Positions 57,995-64,000 of a stretch of 64,000 bases of DNA are shown here, in pieces. Below the pieces are notes generated by a model that saw only the letters and a program-made list of their open reading frames with translations, was not told the origin of the DNA and did not search any database. Origin of the DNA: Ophioderma brevispina (lineage: Eukaryota; Echinodermata; Ophiuroidea; Amphilepidida; Ophiodermatidae); the NCBI GenBank assembly GCA_023653785.1, contig JAMKCH010011811.1:1-64000 (forward strand), given 5' to 3'. Each line of letters opens with the position of its first letter. The first letter of the stretch is position 1. The position numbers and the translations under genes are program-made.

Positions 57995-58219
57995 ATGATA
58001 GTTTTGGGGCATGTTTGTTGCTTTGCCGTTTGCACCCTTGTGTCCCTAGCACATACGCAGAGTTCCAAACGTAATGAACAGTGTGTCGACTTAAATGTAC
58101 CGCGTAAAGCCATCCAGTTGATACTGCATTGGGTTGAGGGTAATGCAGTATCATTTCTTGGGTTAATAATGAATCACCAATGGCACCCTCCTGTACAAGG
58201 AGATATGGGGAGTTGCTGA
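57995..58219 (+). CDS. Weak candidate: secreted-protein-like first exon
   Basis: A 74-codon frame starting MIVLGHVCCFAVCTLVSLAH looks like a signal peptide, with a hydrophobic core and a plausible cleavage after the alanine-rich turn, followed by a charged region with one cysteine. A possible donor (gttgagg|gtaatg) occurs inside it near 58140, so the real coding part could end there. I do not recognise the protein. An exon-like interval follows at 58331. The 11-base inverted repeat gatactgcatt / aatgcagtatc (58120-58152) overlaps the putative donor. Chance open frames of this size are common here, so this is only a lead. Confidence 0.18.
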   Translation: MIVLGHVCCFAVCTLVSLAHTQSSKRNEQCVDLNVPRKAIQLILHWVEGNAVSFLGLIMNHQWHPPVQGDMGSC

Positions 58220-58330
58220 ATAGTGAAATTGTTATCTTTGGTAAGATGCATCATTCACCTCATACTGTTTTGATGCAAACTCAAAAGCATGTAAAAATTC
58301 AACTAAGGAATTCTTTGAATTGTTTTTAAG

Positions 58331-58412
58331 GAATGAAAACAAAGCGTTCCCTGGAACACGTGTCATCTATCATCACAACGATGACCACCTTAAAGATAAT
58401 GCTGTCATCAAG
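58331..58412 (+). CDS. Weak candidate: exon-like interval
   Basis: Eighty-two bases lie between an acceptor (tgtttttaag) and a donor (gtaattct). One frame reads NENKAFPGTRVIYHHNDDHL then KDNAVIK without a stop, and a second frame is also open. Composition is more protein-like than the surroundings. No family was recognised. The phases do not clearly fit the upstream candidate at 57995. Confidence 0.2.
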
Positions 58413-58419
58413 GTAATTC

Positions 58420-59005
58420 TGTTCTCAATAGTGTAACATTTTCTATGCTTCATGAAGAAAAGAGGCATACACACTCCCCTACACACCATATAGCCAGTGG
58501 TATCCACTGTGAAGTGTGCACTATACACTGATGCCAATCACGGGGCACAGAGAGTAATGACCCTTCCACTTGAGGGGGGGGGGGCCATAATGAGTCAATA
58601 TTTTCAATTTCCTAATATCACAAAAAAGGGACCTCTAGCTTTAGTAAACCTTGAGGCACAGATCATTCTTTGTACAAACAAGGCGGAATCGGATTTACGC
58701 GGATGCAGTAAAATATGTCACACGCCGAAGTAGCGATCAGTAGCATTGATAAATGCAATATTACACCTTATACATATCATGAGATAATAGGCATAAGGGC
58801 TTCCATTCCATGAGTCAATTTGTGCCGGAACAGGATGATAAACTGAGCTATCAGTGAATTTGCGCTACTTCCCATGTGGTATTTTTTACTACTTCCCTAT
58901 ATCATCGTACCCAGAGGCAAAAGGTATCTATGTTAGCATTTTAACCGTATTGTAGTTATTATGTTTCTCCTAAAAAGAAGGAACTTCCTCCGAAAACACA
59001 ACAAC
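58420..59005. other. No gene seen
   Basis: Mixed sequence with a G run at 58575-58583. A 78-codon plus-strand frame at 58497 has no recognised similarity. Confidence 0.35.
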
Positions 59006-59010
59006 ACAAA

Positions 59011-59331
59011 ATGGCCGCTGCCAGTAGTAGGTCAGCGTCTTTGACAGACGACGAAATTGCTGCGTTATACAAAATAAAGATGCACAAAACACGCTTTTTG
59101 TTTTCTGGAAGGCTGTGAACATCTTTTTCGACTACTGTAAGGAAAAAGGAACGTTATCTCACGGAAGCTGAAGCACTAAATTGTGCCGACTTGGACGAGT
59201 TGTTGGGGTGATTTTACGCCAACATGGCCAAGGTTCGTAAACGGGATGCAATTCATATGCAAGAAAAGCTTACAGTCAAGACGATATTTCGTCTCCAAAG
59301 GCACTTTGGAATACCATTATCTCATAAATAG
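59011..59331 (+). pseudogene. Decayed Crypton-like / KIAA1958-type N-terminal fragment
   Basis: Opens MAAASSRSASLTDDEIAALY, then in shifted frames gives pieces like FWKAVNIFFDYCKEKGT, a LNCADLDELLG block, an in-frame stop, FYANMAKVRKRDAIHMQEKL and FRLQRHFGIPLSHK before the stop at 59329-59331. The pattern DLDELL-FYA...K-DG-x(n)-SL-x(n)-R-QRHF is that of the helical domain preceding the tyrosine-recombinase core in Crypton elements and the host genes derived from them (KIAA1958 and relatives). At least two frameshifts and one stop make this copy inactive, and no recombinase core follows. Similarity was judged by eye. Confidence 0.5.
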
Positions 59332-59510
59332 TTATTAAGGTGTATACAACAATACTACATTGCTAGTCGGGGAATAGTGCAAATATGTTCCCTCGGTACT
59401 GGCTACAGGCCTTCCACCCCTCACCCTTCGGGGTTCGGGTGGTATGCCTGTAGCCAGTAACTCGGGAAAAATAGATTGCACTCTTTCCCTCTCAACATGT
59501 AGTATTGTAT

Positions 59511-60018
59511 ACTCCAAACACCCACCCCCTCCCCAAAACCCCTCAACACTACACCCCTCACCAACATCCCGCAAAACCCCGCCCCCCCTCTCAAAAACAA
59601 ACCGCAAACACCCACCCCTATCCCCAACACCCACCCCACTCCCCAACACTCTGCAAACACCCCAGCAAACCCCTACCCCTGACCTTAACACCCCTAAACA
59701 CCCAACACCACCCATACCCTGTAACGACGCCCTCCCCTTTCCCAAAACACCCCGCCACCACCATTCCCCTCCCCAACACCCATGCAAACTCTACCCCTCC
59801 CCTAAAACCCGCAACACCCTCACCCTCCCAAACACCCAGCCACACCCAACCCGCCCCAACACCCCATCCCCAACACCATTGCAACACCCCACCACATGCA
59901 CCACCCCACCCCCTCCCCAACACCCTGCAACCAACCACCCTCCCCAACATTTGCAAAACACACACCCCCTCCCCAACACCCCTTAAACCAACCACCCCCC
60001 CACACCCCACCCCCTCCC
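59511..60018. repeat. C-rich minisatellite 2 (CCCCAACACC units)
   Basis: About 500 bases of C/A-rich, G-poor plus-strand text made of variants of cccctccccaacacc. It abuts repeat body U copy 2, exactly as minisatellite 1 abuts copy 1, though the unit sequence differs. Long open frames across it are artefacts. Confidence 0.9.
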
Positions 60019-60030
60019 CTATGGCATAGT

Positions 60031-60650
60031 AGTCTCATGTACAAGGAATTTTGCCTATCCAATGTACGGTTTTTTTTCAGAGAATACATGCATTACTCAA
60101 TATTTAATTAGCCGTCATTGCATACCAAGGCCCGCATTATCACATACTTTCAAATTGCCAAAAGATGTGGCCCATGATACACTTTCATGCACCGCACAGG
60201 AATTCTAGTATCCGATGTACCATTTTCAAAATATAAGCAATTACGCTGATTTTTGCATATTCATGAGCTCATTTTGCATACTCAATTTGCCCAAAATACG
60301 CCCAAAATCTAATCAGGTCGAGAACTCTTCAGCCCCTCTTCCTTCCACCAAGTTACATCAATATCCGCCTTAATGGTAACTCCAATAAAACATGCCTTGC
60401 AGGAAAATTTTCTCGTAACTTATGCAATTAGGATACTTAATTAGCAATTTTACGGCCACAACTCTAATCATGTCGAGAACTCATCAACACCCTTCTTCCA
60501 CCAAGTTCATCGCTTGTCAACCCTTATCGGCAACTCCAGATAATCGTATACAAGTGGTTTACATTTTTTTATCAACGTACGGACGAACGACGAACATACG
60601 CTGCTCATCTTCATAGCCCCGTTCCAACTCTTTCGTGGCTGGACAAAACC
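60031..60650. repeat. Repeat body U, copy 2
   Basis: Counterpart of 54781-55395: tgcctatccaatgtacgg, ttttgcatattcatgagctc, aatcaggtcgagaactcttc, caggaaaattttctcgtaac, actccagataatcgtataca and a cgtacggacgaacgacgaa end. The internal duplicated block is again present (about 60312-60360 and 60465-60512). Confidence 0.75.
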
Positions 60651-60659
60651 CTGTGGATA

Positions 60660-62155
60660 AAAAGGCTCAAGTGTGTATTTGATAAGAATGTCCCATGGAA
60701 AGAGTGTATATATATATTAAACCACTTTAACAGAGGACTATAACCCCAAATTTAAACTTTTAGGCTATAAAAAACACAATTGTGAATTATTTGGGGCTAA
60801 CTTTTTTCCCAACAATGTAGAATTTTGTACACCTAAATTTTAGACAAGAGATCACAAAATTAACTTCGCAAGTCTCTCGTCGAGAAGTACTACAACATTT
60901 AATAACAATATTTTCCACCATTTTCCCGGCTAGTGTAGAAAATATAATTTTGTTAAATTAACAACAGACACATATACCCCAGTGTACATAGGATGTGTTT
61001 ATTTTAATGGCACCATGCAGTCCATTTGATATCATGATGCAACTCATGTGAGGTGATATCCACTGAGTTGTATATAAGTCTCTCTTCACACTGTGTACTG
61101 GGTGAGGGTGAACGAACCCTACTTGACTTTTACTGAAATCACCCTCCCCATGTAGAGTAGTCTGTCCATATCAAGTGCAATAATATGGTGTGTTAAAAGG
61201 GTGTCATCTCCATGAAGAGAAATGCATCTATAGGGAGCAAATTTCCATATTGGAAACCAACAAAAACAAAAGCAGATTAGACGCACAAAAAAGAGATTTA
61301 TCTTTTAAGAAATGGAAAACACCTTTCCAGCAAATATTGCACTTCCATCCTCCTTTTATTTCAATTGAAAAGGAGTGTGAAATACAAGGTTGCTTTTCAC
61401 CCTAATGAGTAAAACAAAACAAATAAAAATACTCAAAACCTGAACAAATTGCTCAATTAATATTTTAAAGCTAATACCCATGGTCTTCTGACACCTTTTA
61501 GGAGCCTAACAAAAAAATCATTACATTTTGCTCCAAAATTGTTTTAAAAAATTACAATCATCACATCCTTTTGTTTGCATTTAATGCAAATTTGACCTTT
61601 TGATGACCTTTGACACCAGACGACCTCATTTTGATTTTGTAAATGATCACTTGAATGAAATACAGAGCTATTTTCACCTTGTTTCACCAGAATCAGATAC
61701 ATGTGAACAAATATGCAAATGAGATTATTATCATGTTGAATATGCAAATGATATTTAATACATTCACACAGGAGGTTTGAGCATATGGTAATTTAATAAC
61801 GAAATAGCTGCAATCAATTGTAGAGTGGTCTCCAAAACTCAGTCTATCTTGACATGTACAGAGAAAATTAGTTTTGTAGTGCCTGAGGGTGAGGAAGAAG
61901 CGAGTTTGACAAATTTAGGTGCATTTCCCAAGCTGGCTGGCAACAGGGGGCTAGACAGGTTTTGAAAAGGAACAGTTCATGTGTTAATTTTCACCATTAA
62001 CAACAATGCCATTGGCTTGGTTTGATTTTGTTCAAGAAATTTCCTCCAACCAGGTTTTGACTGGACTAAGTGAGTTTTGAAAACCACTCTTCATTTATCA
62101 TTTTTTTTACCACGTGCAATAGGGATGTTTTGGACATTTTTACGGAGTTCCATCT
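60660..62155. other. No gene seen
   Basis: AT-rich. A TGACCT-type cluster (ttgaccttttgatgacctttgacacc) lies at 61592-61617. Nothing else is recognised. Confidence 0.4.
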
Positions 62156-62159
62156 AATA

Positions 62160-62330
62160 AATTGTAGTCTTCAATATAACAACTCAGTACTCACAAACAA
62201 AACAACAAATTACCACACAACCACAAAACCAATGTTTAGGGGCACTTTGATGGATTGGTCATGGTTTTTTCCCATGACCCACATACGACCTCGTCCTCAT
62301 CTGTTACTGCATAACAAAGAATACTCCTAC
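62160..62330 (+). repeat. Repeat family S, forward copy
   Basis: Inverted counterpart of 63165-63330. Shared landmarks are aacaactcagtactcacaaa, ggtcatggttttttcccatg and acccacatacgacctcg. It contains a hairpin formed by ggtcatgg and ccatgacc. Confidence 0.6.
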
Positions 62331-62489
62331 ATGGGAAGTTGATTCTGATTCTTCCAGCTCCACAATTTGATTATAAAATTTGCCCTTTTAAAATATCCAA
62401 AATCAACAATTTCTTCAAGTATTTTCACTTTTACCGTGTTAAACCAATGATTCTTGCCATCAATCAACTTAAAATTAAACAAGAAAGCA

Positions 62490-62747
62490 TTTTAATATCA
62501 ACTCTTCTCCATTGACTTTAAATGGAGAGGTTACAGAAATTGCTTGAAGTGAAAACAAATGAACGATGTTTCATCATTCAAAATATAGCTGAATCTTAGT
62601 ATTTTTGTACCCAAAAGATTTCCGCTTAATAACTTTCACATGGGGATTTTTTGATAGAAAGCTTTACATACTAAGTGCAAAAATCAGAATTTGTTCACAT
62701 TTTATAAGGACACCCCTGTTATTGAAATCTCTCGTTACACCCTTTAA
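62490..62747. mobile_element. MITE family B, copy 3
   Basis: ggttacagaaattgcttgaa, a ttcaaaatatagctgaatc block, gtgcaaaaatcagaatttg and acacccctgttattgaaatc run in the same order as copies 1 and 2, closing at TTAA 62744-62747. The left end is near the TTAA at 62491 but not certain. Confidence 0.65.
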
Positions 62748-63164
62748 TGAGACCATTACCTGTACCGCACCCAAAATCCATCTTTTTTAACCTACAAACT
62801 GTGAATTAATACCATTCACAAATCAGCATAGTTAGACTGGAAGACATCTAAATCCCTTGTAGGAAAACATTAATTTGAAAAGGAATCATCCTGGGAAATT
62901 ACTCTGTCCTGCCTCATATTCAAGGTTCATAATTTTCAAGGTTCATTTCAACTTCATAGACATGAACAAGCCAGGGCAGGGCGGCCAGAAATCCCAATTT
63001 CATACGTCGCCAGTGGTTTCACACTTAAAAGCGAATCTTGACAAAAAATTTTCCCAATTTTTTATATGTTGTCAAGGAATATTTTCTGGGGGGGGGGTTA
63101 GTCCAAAACGTTGGATTTGAAGAATAACCCACTGGAAGGGTTATTCTGCAATTTTTTTTGTATG

Positions 63165-63330
63165 AATAATGGAGGAGTGCGAGGTTGTATGTGGGTCATG
63201 GGTGTTCCCATGACGACCCACATCAAGGACAAAATTGTTTGTGTTTGGCACTCAGTACTGCTGTAATGTCTTTTGACATTTTGGTGAGTTGCTATAGTGA
63301 ATGAGGCTTGGCCGCCACCGGCCTCAGTGG
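63165..63330 (-). repeat. Repeat family S, reverse copy
   Basis: Reverse-complement relative of 62160-62330. It contains a strong hairpin, gtgggtcatggg (63190-63201) with cccatgacgacccac (63206-63220). Confidence 0.6.
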
Positions 63331-63334
63331 AACA

Positions 63335-64000
63335 AGCCAAACCAAAACCCCACTGTAATCAGGCGGTCGTGATTAATAAGGGATAAGGTCAAGAGTAAAT
63401 GGGATAAAACCTGTTGGTGAAATAAATTTAGCATATATCCTAGTGATTAAGGGCAATTTAATATATACGAACTATCGGTAATGAGCTGTTTTGCCAAGCA
63501 GTACCTCACCAAGTACCTCCATGCAAAATTAGCATTGAAACTATGCTAATTAAAGTGGGTGACCCAATCAGGTCCCATTTATCATTGTCATTTTCTCCCT
63601 CTATGGAGCATATCACCAAAAACTCGATGACACATTTTGATACAAAATTGGATTGATTTAGCTCACCTATGTTTCCTGTAAAGAAAGATTTCACATATTA
63701 TTTGGCCAAAATGACCACTAGATTTCCACTGGCAGTCCAAAATCTGTGTACACCCCCATACATTCACGCCCGACAGCACGTATATTCCCTAGTCACATCA
63801 GTTGATTTGCTTAATCAGAAATGAAAAAAAAATAAAAAATCGATTTTTGCATGTCTTACAATGTCCTATAGGTTGTCTCATCTTAAGTTGAAGGGTTACG
63901 TCACTGCAACTTTTGATGTTGCGCAGCCATTAAGTACAGCGCTGTGCTATGGCTTTGTAATATAGCAGATACGCCACGGATAAAGGCGGCACGATCCAGA
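63335..64000. other. No gene seen at the window end
   Basis: No SLCO N-terminal exon, RNA gene or recurring repeat was recognised before the sequence ends. Confidence 0.35.

Noticed and set aside
59444..60029. Proline/threonine-rich frames of 174-180 codons
   Set aside because: Same reason: they are by-products of the second C-rich minisatellite, with overlapping long frames on both strands.
1..64000. CRISPR arrays, prokaryotic defence systems, rRNA genes
   Set aside because: No regularly spaced identical repeats with unique spacers, no bacterial gene organisation and no rRNA-like sequence were seen; the DNA is clearly animal nuclear sequence.

Overview
This window is intron- and repeat-dominated nuclear DNA from an animal. 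The evidence is GT-AG introns of several kilobases splitting one solute-carrier gene, Tc1-like, hAT-like, Crypton-like and LINE remnants, tRNA-derived SINEs, and many short terminal-inverted-repeat (TIR) elements. There are no operons, ribosome-binding sites, CRISPR arrays or prokaryotic genes. The repeat mix and AT-rich base composition suggest a marine invertebrate, possibly a non-vertebrate deuterostome. That placement is an inference and is weak.

The only host gene I can name is an organic-anion-transporter gene (SLCO/OATP family) on the minus strand. Six exons are supported by protein similarity and by splice sites whose phases agree: 51742-51906, 47483-47664, 46738-46975, 38255-38439, 37258-37322 and the terminal exon 35150-35478. 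They cover roughly the second half of the transporter, from a central membrane segment through the large Kazal-like extracellular loop to the C-terminus. The N-terminal exons were not found and should lie at higher coordinates, probably beyond the window. Exon 47483-47664 has several apparent small deletions; the other five exons are clean. A weak plus-strand candidate (57995-58219 and 58331-58412) starts like a secreted protein but is not recognised.

Region by region: 0-2 kb is a decayed Tc1-like transposon with TIRs and a TA target duplication. 2-9 kb holds unclassified repeats and degenerate TGACC-rich repeats. 9-14.4 kb has a fold-back element and a decayed LINE that splits an older repeat. 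14.5-34 kb is mostly MITEs (TIR elements without coding capacity), SINE pieces and short tandem repeats, with a CpG-rich stretch near 29.2-29.9 kb that is unexplained. 34.4-52 kb is the SLCO gene, whose introns are filled with repeats. 52-64 kb has nested repeats, two C-rich tracts each joined to the same ~600 bp body, and a decayed Crypton-like coding fragment.

The most striking structure is a set of unrelated MITE families that all end in TTAA and sit end to end sharing one TTAA, or nest in one another at TTAA. All repeat families are defined here by comparison within the window only. No database was searched, so none can be called new.
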